Below, one piece after another: positions 1 through 6,262 of a stretch of 11,568 nucleotides of DNA (its first letter is position 1; every line of letters begins with the position of its first letter). Below the pieces are notes generated by a model. It saw only the letters and a program-made list of their open reading frames with translations. It was not told the origin of the DNA and did not search any database. A program made the position numbers and the translations under genes. The DNA comes from Deltaproteobacteria bacterium (GTDB lineage: Bacteria > Desulfobacterota > Deferrisomatia > Deferrisomatales > Deferrisomataceae): contig JAADGT010000290.1 in NCBI GenBank assembly GCA_013152215.1, positions 2,925 through 14,492 of the forward strand, written 5' to 3'.

Positions 1-171
1 TGCCACGTTGGGGTGGACGTGCTGGGGCTGAAGGCTACGGAGGTGGGGTGGATTCTAGGGCTGGGGCGATCGGGCGCGAGCCGCTGCCTGGCGCGTGGGC
101 GGAAGGTGGCGCGGGAGAAGCCGGAGGTGCTTCGGGACGTTTTGGGCGGAGACCCGGTAGCGGGTACGTGA
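1..171 (+). CDS. REP-associated (RAYT-type) transposase, C-terminal end only
   Basis: This is an open frame from the window edge to the TGA at 169-171, giving the last 56 residues of a protein that starts outside the window. The residues around TEVGWILGLGRSGASRCLAR read as a helix-turn-helix of the DnaA-C-terminal/ParB-like kind. Deltaproteobacterial Y1 (HUH) transposases of the REP-associated group often end with such a domain. A broken N-terminal half of the same family lies further along at 2580-2880, which supports the family call. The catalytic part is outside the window, so activity cannot be judged. Alternative: another protein ending in a DnaA-like HTH. The family assignment is an inference from the tail only. 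Confidence 0.55.
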   Translation, partial: CHVGVDVLGLKATEVGWILGLGRSGASRCLARGRKVAREKPEVLRDVLGGDPVAGT

Positions 172-191
172 GGGAGGATTAGGCAACTACG

Positions 192-250
192 CAGCAGCGT
201 CCCTTGAGCCTTGAGCCGTGCACAGCAGCGTCCCTTGAGCCTGCTTGAGC
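192..250. repeat. 20-bp direct repeat with TTGAGCC heptamers
   Basis: The 20-mer cagcagcgtcccttgagcct occurs twice, at 192-211 and 223-242, a period of 31 bases. The heptamer ttgagcc occurs at 204-210, 211-217, 235-241 and again at 244-250. The repeat lies between the transposase tail and the next gene and carries no reading frame of note. It could be a short-sequence tandem repeat that varies in copy number, or a leftover of REP-type mobilisation. No palindrome typical of REP units is seen in it. Confidence 0.75.
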
Positions 251-269
251 CCGGACGGCATCGGTGAGC

Positions 270-274
270 AGGAG
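270..274 (+). promoter_or_regulatory. Ribosome binding site deciding the start at 282
   Basis: AGGAG at 270-274 stands 7 bases before the GTG at 282. The longer in-frame GTG at 264 has no such site in front of it, and the ATG at 327 would cut into the predicted N-terminal anchor. Confidence 0.6.
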
Positions 275-281
275 TGCATTG

Positions 282-1280
282 GTGAGAGCGAGGCCGAGCT
301 GGTGGAAGATGGCGACGGGGGTGGCCGTGGTTTTTTTCTTGACGACGAACGTCAGCCTCTACCGATCCGAGCGCCGGGCCTGGCTTGGCCCCGAGAACAC
401 GAACCGGGCGGCCAAGGAGTACTACGTCTGGAACAGCATGGTGTTCGCTTACCGCAGTGTCCTCGCCATGGTCCTGCGGCCCGACCACCCCCTGATGGCT
501 CCCCTCAACGCCCTGCAAGACTACCTGTACGAGAAGGGGGTGTCCCTCCTGCCCCCCGGCGACGGCGAGGTGGGGATCTGGAAATGGAAGTTCAAGCTCT
601 ACCTGTACGGCCGCCGCGACTACATGCCGGAGGATAGGGCCGTCGAGATGCTCGACGACCTGTGGGAGGTGCTTGAGACCCTGGGCACCCAGCCCATCTC
701 AGACCCCGAGATGGAACTCGAGCGCCTAAAAACGTTCCCCACCGTGGCGTTGTTTTACAGCCTCCATCAGTGGAAGTACTTCGGTACGACACCAAGCCCA
801 GAACGGTGGACGGCCTTGATCGGAGACCAGGACAAGGCGGCGCGCGCCAGCAAAATCGCTGGCTGGTTGCAGAAGGTTCGTGAGGGCTGGAGCCGGCACC
901 CGAGTGTCCAGGCCGAGCTTGCGCGGAGCCCAATCATACGGATCGCGTACTACTGGGCCACGGTGGGGTTCACGGAAACTGTTCTGTCACGGAAGAACAG
1001 ACAGGGGGAGTTGACGTGCGAGGACCCTTACCTGGCGCTTTTCCTTCAGGTACGGCGGGAGTTCTTGGATGCCTTTCCCGAATTGCTCTCGGCATACCCT
1101 AACAGCCAAATGGGGCTGACGTACCGGGGTGCCTTTGGCACTGATGTTTCCAAAACCCTTGCATACTTGAGCCACGAGGTCTGTGGCGCGCCCAAGGATC
1201 TCGCCTATCCCACCCACGACTGGATCGCCCAACAGCAAGAAAATCTTCAGGCCTTAGCGCGGTTGATTCGTCGTCCTTAG
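282..1280 (+). CDS. Membrane-anchored protein of unknown function
   Basis: A 332-residue protein that I do not recognise. The GTG start at 282 is chosen for its AGGAG; a GTG at 264 would add six residues. The N-terminus is short and basic (RARPSWWK), followed by a hydrophobic stretch at about residues 10-27 (ATGVAVVFFLTTNVSLY) without a clear cleavage site. This suggests a single N-terminal anchor with the remaining ~300 residues outside the cytoplasm. The rest is rich in aromatic residues and helix-forming, with no CXXCH, Walker or protease motif visible, and only two cysteines near the C-terminal third. Codon use is less GC-biased than in neighbouring metabolic genes, especially at 1080-1260, so lateral acquisition is possible. 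It runs in the same direction as the PEP-CTERM gene but is separated from it by 232 bases with a separate promoter candidate, so a functional link is not shown. Confidence 0.75.
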   Translation: MRARPSWWKMATGVAVVFFLTTNVSLYRSERRAWLGPENTNRAAKEYYVWNSMVFAYRSVLAMVLRPDHPLMAPLNALQDYLYEKGVSLLPPGDGEVGIWKWKFKLYLYGRRDYMPEDRAVEMLDDLWEVLETLGTQPISDPEMELERLKTFPTVALFYSLHQWKYFGTTPSPERWTALIGDQDKAARASKIAGWLQKVREGWSRHPSVQAELARSPIIRIAYYWATVGFTETVLSRKNRQGELTCEDPYLALFLQVRREFLDAFPELLSAYPNSQMGLTYRGAFGTDVSKTLAYLSHEVCGAPKDLAYPTHDWIAQQQENLQALARLIRRP

Positions 1281-1294
1281 AAGAGGTTTGGCCG

Positions 1295-1333
1295 AAGCGG
1301 ATGCCGCTGCGACCCGGCGGCCGGTTTCCGCTT
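1295..1333 (+). terminator. Possible hairpin terminator after the unknown membrane gene
   Basis: AAGCGGA at 1295-1301 pairs with TCCGCTT at 1327-1333, and GCCGC at 1303-1307 can pair with GCGGC at 1317-1321 inside it. The hairpin begins 15 bases after the stop codon at 1280. No T-run follows, so it is a weak or factor-dependent terminator at best. Confidence 0.3.
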
Positions 1334-1433
1334 TAAGGAAAATCATTTCACACCTGCCCCTGCCAATTCTGCCCACATACCTGCTCAAAGCCGAAAAATC
1401 ACGCCGTCGGAGGCCGGGTGACGGGTCGACTCA

Positions 1434-1449
1434 TGGCCCACGTTTTGCA
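1434..1449 (+). promoter_or_regulatory. Sigma-54 (RpoN) -24/-12 promoter candidate
   Basis: TGGCCCACGTTTTGCA fits the sigma-54 consensus TGGCACG-N4-TTGCW: the invariant GG (1435-1436) and GC (1447-1448) are at the required 10-base spacing, and the TTGCA half is exact. Transcription would begin around 1460, leaving a leader of about 50 bases before the ATG at 1513. It lies 63 bases upstream of a PEP-CTERM gene. Several such genes in other bacteria depend on RpoN and the PrsK/PrsR two-component pair, which fits. An enhancer site for an activator was not identified. Confidence 0.6.
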
Positions 1450-1512
1450 AAGCGGTTCTGCGCGCACCAAGCCGGCTGCCGACTCCTCTCCCCCACTACT
1501 GAGGAGGAACCC

Positions 1513-2400
1513 ATGCAAAAGATACTGGTTTTCATTCTGTGTGCAGGTCTGTGGGTCGCCGAATGGACCGGCACGGCCCAGGCCGTCACTATCACCACCT
1601 ATGCCAAGGCGCATGTGGCCGCCGCGGGCACCGTTCCGGATGAGGACGGGCAAAGCGACTCCACCCAGGCGAGGGCATGGGCCGAGCAATGGGCGGGGAC
1701 GCCGTCGTGGGAATGCGAGGGCCTCTTTTGCGGCGACTGGGAGGCAGCGTTGGCTGCAGCCTATGGCGATGCCAGCGGCAACGTGCAGGTGGGAGCCGGG
1801 CACGTCCTCGGGTCGGGGTACACGGGGCTGCCCGCGGATGGATATGCCTTCGCCTCCGTCACGTGGTCCGAGCCCGAATGGGTTGTGCCTGAGTCGGGTT
1901 CTTCGTTCACCTTTACCGTGAACCAGGGCTCGCTCAACGTGGGCGGCTCTGCCGAAGGGTCGGGGACTCTGACCGCTTCGTACCTGATCGAGATCTGGGT
2001 GGGCCAAGTACTCAAATGGACCTCAAGTGCGACCCTAACAGCCGAGTATCAATACGATAGTGGCGGGAACCCCCTTGGCTGGGTTTGGTCGTACGACGAT
2101 TCTCACGACTTGCTTGGGGGAACGGTTCTCGACCAGGGGACCCCCACCCATGCGGACATCGGGGTCACGTTCGCTGAGCAGACTCACAGCCTCGACTTGT
2201 CGCCCTGGGCCGGAACCACCGTGCCTATCACGTATTACATGGAGGTGTACGCCTCGGATCCCACGGAGATCGGTCTGGGCAACTGGTCCGCGGCCCAGTT
2301 CGGCGATCCGTTCCAACCCGTGCCCGAGCCGAGCACTTTGCTCCTGTTCGGCGCAGGCCTGGCCGGATTGGGCGGGGCCCGCAGACGGGCGAAGAAGTAG
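1513..2400 (+). CDS. PEP-CTERM sorting domain-containing exported protein
   Basis: A 295-residue exported protein. The start is the ATG at 1513, preceded by GAGGAGGAAC; the frame is open further upstream, but that part lacks a binding site and overlaps the promoter candidate. Residues 1-24 form a signal peptide (hydrophobic core ILVFILCAGLWVAEW, likely cut after TAQA). Residues 25-268 are a Gly/Ser/Thr-rich, beta-type region of low charge with two cysteines, C68 and C73, that may form a disulphide. The C-terminus has the full sorting signal: VPEPS at 270-274, a hydrophobic helix at 275-288 (TLLLFGAGLAGLGG) and a basic end (RRRAKK). Such proteins are processed by an exosortase and end up at the surface or in the exopolysaccharide matrix. 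No exosortase gene is in the window. The mature part's role is unknown. The gene has its own promoter candidate and terminator, so it is probably monocistronic. Confidence 0.9.
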   Translation: MQKILVFILCAGLWVAEWTGTAQAVTITTYAKAHVAAAGTVPDEDGQSDSTQARAWAEQWAGTPSWECEGLFCGDWEAALAAAYGDASGNVQVGAGHVLGSGYTGLPADGYAFASVTWSEPEWVVPESGSSFTFTVNQGSLNVGGSAEGSGTLTASYLIEIWVGQVLKWTSSATLTAEYQYDSGGNPLGWVWSYDDSHDLLGGTVLDQGTPTHADIGVTFAEQTHSLDLSPWAGTTVPITYYMEVYASDPTEIGLGNWSAAQFGDPFQPVPEPSTLLLFGAGLAGLGGARRRAKK

Positions 2401-2448
2401 AGCGGCCGGCAGCTGTTTGCTTCGACCGATCGAGACGGCAGGTGCGAT

Positions 2449-2482
2449 CCGCCCGGGGGCTGCTGCCCCCCCGGGCGGTTTT
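2449..2482 (+). terminator. Intrinsic terminator of the PEP-CTERM gene
   Basis: A perfect 11-bp GC stem, CCGCCCGGGGG at 2449-2459 with CCCCCGGGCGG at 2468-2478, has an 8-base loop and is followed directly by TTTT (2479-2482). It starts 48 bases after the stop codon at 2400. Confidence 0.85.
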
Positions 2483-2579
2483 GCGTGTGCATACTGCATA
2501 TTCGGACGCTGCAAGGTTGACACGTCGAAGGTTCAAACGAGAGGTCCTGCCTTTTGTGCACGACGGCGAGGGGAAGGCG

Positions 2580-2880
2580 ATGATGCCCAGGACGGCGCGG
2601 CTGGATGTTCTCGGGGTGGTCCAACACGTGATGGCCCGTGGGTTGGACGGGCAGGAGATCTTTCGGGCCGAAAAGGACCGGCAGCGTACCTCGAGCGACT
2701 CGGGGCGGTGATCGAGGGAGGGGGCGCCCAGTTGTTGGGGTGGGCGCTCATGGGCAGCCACTACTCCCTCGTGCTCCGCGAGGGGGCCCGGTTAGGGCGG
2801 TCCTCCAACGGCTCTCCATTGGCTATCTGCAACAGCTTGTGTCTCTTCCCCGACCGGGTACACTGCGTCGCATCCGGCGA
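2580..2880 (+). pseudogene. RAYT (REP-associated Y1/HUH) transposase, frameshifted N-terminal remnant
   Basis: Three consecutive pieces in three frames together read as the first ~95 residues of a RAYT transposase. The first begins at 2580/2583 (MPRTARLDVLGVVQHVMARG, then QEIFRAEKDR). The second, from about 2688, reads YLERLGAVIEGGGAQLLGWA then LMGSHYSLVLREGAR. The third, from about 2797, reads VRAVLQRLSIGYLQQL. Each junction is explained by loss or gain of one or so bases, near 2685 and near 2795. The catalytic HUH motif, normally H-Y/F-H-L, is HYSL here (2759-2770), so the second metal-binding His is lost as well. After about 2880 the similarity fades into the nrfA leader, and the Tyr and C-terminal HTH regions are missing. 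The gene is plainly dead. Confidence 0.8.
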
Positions 2881-2912
2881 GTTTCCTGTTCTTTGGAGAA
2901 GGAGAGTGTCCC

Positions 2913-4412
2913 ATGCGTCGCCCAATATCGTTGACGTTTGGTGCCATGGCCTTGATCGTTTCCCTCGTCATGCTCGTGGCCGCGGTCCGGGAGGGCGACG
3001 CTGCCCAGGAAAAGAAAGCGGCGCCGCAGATCGGGAGGTTCGAGTCCCGCAGCTCGGTGTGGGGCAAGCACTACCCCCGGCAGTATGCGACCTTCATGGC
3101 TACCCGGAAAAGCGACCGTATCACCGACATGCTGAAGAAGGAGCCGGCGCTCGTGGTGCTGTGGGCCGGGTACGGCTTTTCCAAGGACTACAACGCCCCC
3201 CGGGGGCACGCCTATGCGTTGGAGGACAACATCAACACCCTGCGCACCGGTGCGCCGGTGGACGGCAACTCGGGTCCCATGCCCACCGCGTGCTGGACCT
3301 GCAAGTCCCCGGATGTTCCTCGGTTGATTGCGAAGATCGGAGAAAAGGATTTCTTCACCGGCAAGTGGGCTCGCCACGGCGGCGAGATCGCCAACCCGAT
3401 CGGATGCGCGGACTGTCACGACAGCCGGACCATGGCCTTGACCGTGACCCGCGAGTACCTGAAACGGGCCCTGGATGCGGAGGGGAGCCTCAAGTTCGCA
3501 GATGTGGGCAAGGAGGAGATGCGCTCGTTGGTCTGCGCCCAGTGTCACTCCGAGTACTACTTCAAGAAAACGCCGTGGAAGGACGCGAGCGGCCAGGACA
3601 AGGTCGCCGGGGTGGTCACGTTCCCGTGGGACAACGGCCTGTCGGCGGAGGCGATGGAGGCGTACTACGATGAGCGCGGATTCGTCGATTGGACCCACAA
3701 GCTCAGCAGGGCCCCGATGCTCAAGGCCCAACATCCCGGCTACGAGACCTTCGTAACCGGCACCCACGGCCGAAACGGGGTCACGTGCGCCGATTGCCAC
3801 ATGCCCGTGAAGAGCGAAGGAGGCGTCAGTTTCACTTCTCACCAGATCGGCAATCCCCTCGACGACATGGAAGACACCTGCTTGAGCTGCCACGACTCCG
3901 ACCCGGAGGAGCTCAAGGCGGTCGTCGAGAGAAAGCGGGAGCGCAGGGACGAGCTGTCCCGCCTCGCCATGGACATCCTTGCCCGGGCCCATCTGGAGGC
4001 GGCCAAGGCCTGGGAGCTGGGTGCCACGGAGGAGGAGATGCGGCCGGCGCTGCAGGACATTCGCCACGGGCAGTGGCGCTGGGACTATGCCGTGGCGGCC
4101 CACGGGGCGTTTTTCCACGCGCCGGAGGAGGTGCTCCGGGTTCTGGGCAGCGCCATCGCCAAGGCCCAGGAGGCGCGGGTGAAGCTGCGGGCGATTCTCG
4201 CCAAGTACGGGGCCGGTGACTACGAGGCGCCCGACTTTTCGACCAAGGAGAAGGCCCAGGCGTTGATCGGGCTGCCCTACGGGAAGCTGGTCGAGGAGAA
4301 GAGAAGGTTTCTCAAGGGATTGCGCCAACAGTGGATTGAAGAGGCCAAGGAGAAGGGGATCTTCGATCCGGCGTCGAGGGAAGGGATCGAGGACAAGACG
4401 TCGTACCAGTAG
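2913..4412 (+). CDS. nrfA: Ammonia-forming cytochrome c nitrite reductase (pentahaem)
   Basis: NrfA reduces nitrite to ammonium with six electrons (EC 1.7.2.2) in the periplasm, the last step of dissimilatory nitrate reduction to ammonium. The protein has 499 residues, near the family length, with a signal peptide in residues 1-30 (cut near GDA/AQ). Haem sites in order: CWTCK at 127-131 (the catalytic haem, with Lys as axial ligand), CADCH at 165-169, CAQCH at 208-212, CADCH at 292-296 and CLSCH at 323-327. Active-site residues expected from E. coli NrfA are present: R97 (PRGH), Y215 (SEYYF) and H274 (KAQHP). The calcium-site residues E214, K271 and Q273 are kept, so this is the calcium-binding type. 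The start at 2913 has GGAGAAGGAG 8 bases upstream. The quinol-oxidising partner NrfH is not next to it, which is unusual; the 5' neighbour is a dead transposase. The two genes downstream carry no haem motifs. Confidence 0.97.
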   Translation: MRRPISLTFGAMALIVSLVMLVAAVREGDAAQEKKAAPQIGRFESRSSVWGKHYPRQYATFMATRKSDRITDMLKKEPALVVLWAGYGFSKDYNAPRGHAYALEDNINTLRTGAPVDGNSGPMPTACWTCKSPDVPRLIAKIGEKDFFTGKWARHGGEIANPIGCADCHDSRTMALTVTREYLKRALDAEGSLKFADVGKEEMRSLVCAQCHSEYYFKKTPWKDASGQDKVAGVVTFPWDNGLSAEAMEAYYDERGFVDWTHKLSRAPMLKAQHPGYETFVTGTHGRNGVTCADCHMPVKSEGGVSFTSHQIGNPLDDMEDTCLSCHDSDPEELKAVVERKRERRDELSRLAMDILARAHLEAAKAWELGATEEEMRPALQDIRHGQWRWDYAVAAHGAFFHAPEEVLRVLGSAIAKAQEARVKLRAILAKYGAGDYEAPDFSTKEKAQALIGLPYGKLVEEKRRFLKGLRQQWIEEAKEKGIFDPASREGIEDKTSYQ

Positions 4413-4430
4413 CCGGGTCCGCTCGGTAGC

Positions 4431-4488
4431 TGCCCCCCGCCGCATCGGATCCCCGCCCCGTCGACGCGGCGCGGGGAGCGTGGGGGCA
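4431..4488 (+). terminator. Nested hairpin downstream of nrfA, possible terminator
   Basis: TGCCCCC at 4431-4437 pairs with GGGGGCA at 4482-4488. Inside it TCCCCGC at 4450-4456 pairs with GCGGGGA at 4471-4477. It begins 19 bases after the nrfA stop. There is no T-run, so intrinsic termination is uncertain, but it could protect or end the nrfA transcript. Confidence 0.35.
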
Positions 4489-4585
4489 AAGCCAGGCGGA
4501 GGGCGCCCCCAGCGGGCGTTTCCGCTCGCAGGTCGGCCGTTGCATCCCGTTCGGCTCTGTGCTACCGCTGGGGTAATTGTTTCTC

Positions 4586-4614
4586 GGCAGGACGCTCACT
4601 TGGAGCGTCCTGCC
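4586..4614. promoter_or_regulatory. Perfect 12-bp inverted repeat before the gene at 4632
   Basis: GGCAGGACGCTC (4586-4597) and GAGCGTCCTGCC (4603-4614) are exact reverse complements around a 5-base loop, ACTTG. No T-run follows on either strand, so it is not a standard terminator. It ends 17 bases before the GTG start at 4632 and just upstream of the GGAG. This placement fits an operator for a dimeric regulator or an RNA stem that limits translation or insulates the gene from nrfA. The function is inference. Confidence 0.5.
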
Positions 4615-4631
4615 CACCCGGAGACCTTCCC

Positions 4632-5135
4632 GTGCCGATCTACCAGAAGGAGTTCCCCCTCTCCGTTCGTCCCTGGCGGACGCCGTTCGGCACGCCGGGC
4701 GAGCCCTCCGACCCCGTCTGGTTCCTCTATCTGACGAACCGGGAGCAGCGGTTCACCGGGTTGTTCCCGCCGTCGGAGGGCTGGAAGGAGGCGGCGGAAC
4801 GCTGCTTCCCCCCTGGCTATACCCAGCTCTGGCTCCTGGAGAAGCGGATTGCGTTTCACCCCCGGCCGGGCAGCAAGCGGCGGGCTCCGCGGCGCTCGCC
4901 ACTCCTGCCGGATCCACCCGTTCCGTATCCGTCCTCCGAGGAGCTTCCCCGGGAGCGGTGGCCCAACCGCCTGTTCGTGGTGCTGCGGGAACCCTACCCC
5001 AAGGGGGCGCACCACGACGTGGTGGGGGCCTGGGCCAGCGAGGAGGCGGCCCGGGAGGCAGCCGAGCGGTACACCCGCGATCACAACCGGCGCAGCGTGG
5101 TGGGGCTGCTTCTCGCCGACCTGGGTTGGCACTGA
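4632..5135 (+). CDS. Hypothetical soluble protein
   Basis: A 167-residue protein without signal peptide or membrane segment, so probably cytoplasmic; I do not recognise the family with confidence. The GTG start at 4632 has GGAG 8 bases upstream. The N-terminal half (1-75) is aromatic and proline-rich and begins MPIYQKEFPLSVRPW. The middle (75-110) is a basic, proline-rich linker. The C-terminal part (about 111-160), with RLFVVLREPYP, DVVGAWASEEAAREAAERY and a final strand (SVVGLLLADL), has the strand-strand-helix pattern of small alpha/beta domains often annotated as DUFs. No catalytic motif is visible. The gene begins 219 bases after nrfA and is followed after 36 bases by a membrane protein gene in the same direction, with which it likely forms a unit. 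Confidence 0.7.
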   Translation: MPIYQKEFPLSVRPWRTPFGTPGEPSDPVWFLYLTNREQRFTGLFPPSEGWKEAAERCFPPGYTQLWLLEKRIAFHPRPGSKRRAPRRSPLLPDPPVPYPSSEELPRERWPNRLFVVLREPYPKGAHHDVVGAWASEEAAREAAERYTRDHNRRSVVGLLLADLGWH

Positions 5136-5171
5136 GGCAGGGCGGGGCATCCGCCGGGACCGAGGGCAATC

Positions 5172-5690
5172 ATGCAGACGTTCTTGGACGTGTTCTTGCC
5201 CAGCTTCGGCGCCACCCTGGCAATCCTGCTCGCCCTCGGCGGGGCGATCGCCTGGGTCGCCCGGCGGCAGGGGCGCGGCCCGGGCCCGGAGCCCCGTCCT
5301 CAGGGCTCGGAGCGCATGGGCCCGGCCGCCAAGGGAAAGGCGGTCCTGGCCGTATGGGGGGTCGGTCTGGTTCTCGCGGCGTGCGTCCACCTGTGGCTGT
5401 TCAAGATCCCCTCGTTCTCGGGCGAGGTGTGGAAGAAGCAGAGTTTCGGCCGGGCTGGGAACGTCTACACGTTCGAGATCGGGGTCGGGAGCGAGACGTT
5501 CACCGTGCCCGAGGCGGTCTACGACGAGATCACCAAAGGCGACCGGGTGGCTCACTCCTTTGCCGCACCGTGGATGACCGTGAACGGTCGGCCGGTGGTG
5601 GACCCCCATGCCGTGGCGCTGTTCGGCGTTTTCTGCGGCCTGGTCGCCGCGGCGGCCCTGGCGCTCACCGGGTTCATTGCGACGGCGTGA
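5172..5690 (+). CDS. Small membrane protein of unknown function, three predicted segments
   Basis: A 172-residue protein with three hydrophobic segments, at about 7-29, 56-77 and 146-170. A basic, Pro/Gly-rich linker (31-54) separates the first two. Between segments two and three lies a ~68-residue loop with strand-like character (NVYTFEIGVGSETFTVPEAV, then YDEITKGDRVAHSF). With a positive-inside arrangement the 31-54 linker is cytoplasmic and the loop periplasmic. The loop resembles the small beta-rich inserts seen in DUF3592-like membrane proteins (a short strand pair and a GD turn), but this is a weak comparison. There are no haem or quinone motifs, so it is not an NrfH substitute. The ATG at 5172 follows GAGGG at 8-9 bases. 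It lies 36 bases after the preceding gene. Confidence 0.75.
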   Translation: MQTFLDVFLPSFGATLAILLALGGAIAWVARRQGRGPGPEPRPQGSERMGPAAKGKAVLAVWGVGLVLAACVHLWLFKIPSFSGEVWKKQSFGRAGNVYTFEIGVGSETFTVPEAVYDEITKGDRVAHSFAAPWMTVNGRPVVDPHAVALFGVFCGLVAAAALALTGFIATA

Positions 5691-5793
5691 GAACCGGCGG
5701 CCGGCTCCGGCGTCTGCGGTTTCGACCTCGAAGTCCCCCTGTCGATCCCCCGGCCTCGTGTTGGCGAGGGAAGGGGGCTGCATCGAGAGCGAG

Positions 5794-6246
5794 ATGAAAT
5801 CCGTCGAGCACACCAAAACCTTCGAGATCGCGGCGCCGGTCGACGAGCTGTTCCCGTTGTTCAGCCCCGAGGGGGAAAAGCTCTGGGTGCCTGGGTGGGA
5901 CTATCAAGACGTCATGGGCACGCCCGAGCTCACGGAAGACTACGTGTTCATCACCGAATCCCACGATCACGGGGGTGGGAGGGCCATTTGGGTCGTTAAA
6001 GCATACGACCCCGAGAAACGGCTCGTTGAGTTCTATAAAATCGAGCCCTACGACAAGGTGGGGGTGGTGAGGGTTCGATGTAACAGGATTTCTGATGGGC
6101 TGACCGAGGTGGAGGTGAGGTACAAGTACATCGCTCTCTCGCCCCGTGGAGAGGCTTTCATCTCGAGCTTTACTGCTACGGTATATGATGAGTTCGTTGG
6201 TGAATGGAAGTCACTGCTGGAAACGTACTTCGAGTCGGTGGGCTGA
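5794..6246 (+). CDS. SRPBCC (START/Bet v 1-like) fold protein
   Basis: A 150-residue protein of the helix-grip fold that binds small hydrophobic ligands, cytoplasmic, without signal peptide. It begins MKSVEHTKTFEIAAPVDELF, the usual first strand and helix of the family (PV-DELFPLFSPEGEKLW at 15-31). A WVPGW turn (31-35) and alternating strands follow. It ends in the long C-terminal helix (about 126-148, YDEFVGEWKSLLETYF) that lines the cavity. The ATG at 5794 is chosen because the family starts at this point; GTG at 5758 and TTG at 5761 are in frame and would add 12 or 11 residues. The binding site is poor (GAGAGCGAG directly upstream). The 3' half uses more A/T-ending codons than the neighbours, a hint of different ancestry. 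The ligand or reaction cannot be told. Confidence 0.85.
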   Translation: MKSVEHTKTFEIAAPVDELFPLFSPEGEKLWVPGWDYQDVMGTPELTEDYVFITESHDHGGGRAIWVVKAYDPEKRLVEFYKIEPYDKVGVVRVRCNRISDGLTEVEVRYKYIALSPRGEAFISSFTATVYDEFVGEWKSLLETYFESVG

Positions 6247-6262
6247 GACTGGGAGGCCGGCG

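Noticed and set aside
245..637. 130-codon plus-strand frame overlapping the start of the unknown membrane gene
   Set aside because: It is in another frame of a gene with a better binding site and membrane anchor; its translation is Pro/Arg/Gly-rich as expected for a GC-rich shadow.
1288..1512. 75-codon upstream extension of the PEP-CTERM gene
   Set aside because: It lacks a ribosome binding site, overlaps the sigma-54 promoter candidate, and would bury the signal peptide inside the protein.
2060..3673. 537-codon plus-strand frame across PEP-CTERM, transposase remnant and nrfA
   Set aside because: It is a shadow frame; only its short middle part has meaning, as one of the three pieces of the dead transposase.
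2823..4445. 540-codon minus-strand frame opposite nrfA
   Set aside because: Antisense shadow of a gene with five haem motifs; the translation is Leu/Arg/Gly-rich with no family resemblance.
4538..4566. Possible sigma-70 promoter (TTGCAT, 17 bases, TACCGC) before the gene at 4632
   Set aside because: The -10 half matches too few consensus bases to support it.
4577..5816. Two 406-codon frames, one on each strand, over the unknown gene pair
   Set aside because: Low-complexity Arg/Gly/Ala-rich translations typical of GC-rich shadows. The smaller frames at 4632 and 5172 have binding sites, membrane segments and natural composition.
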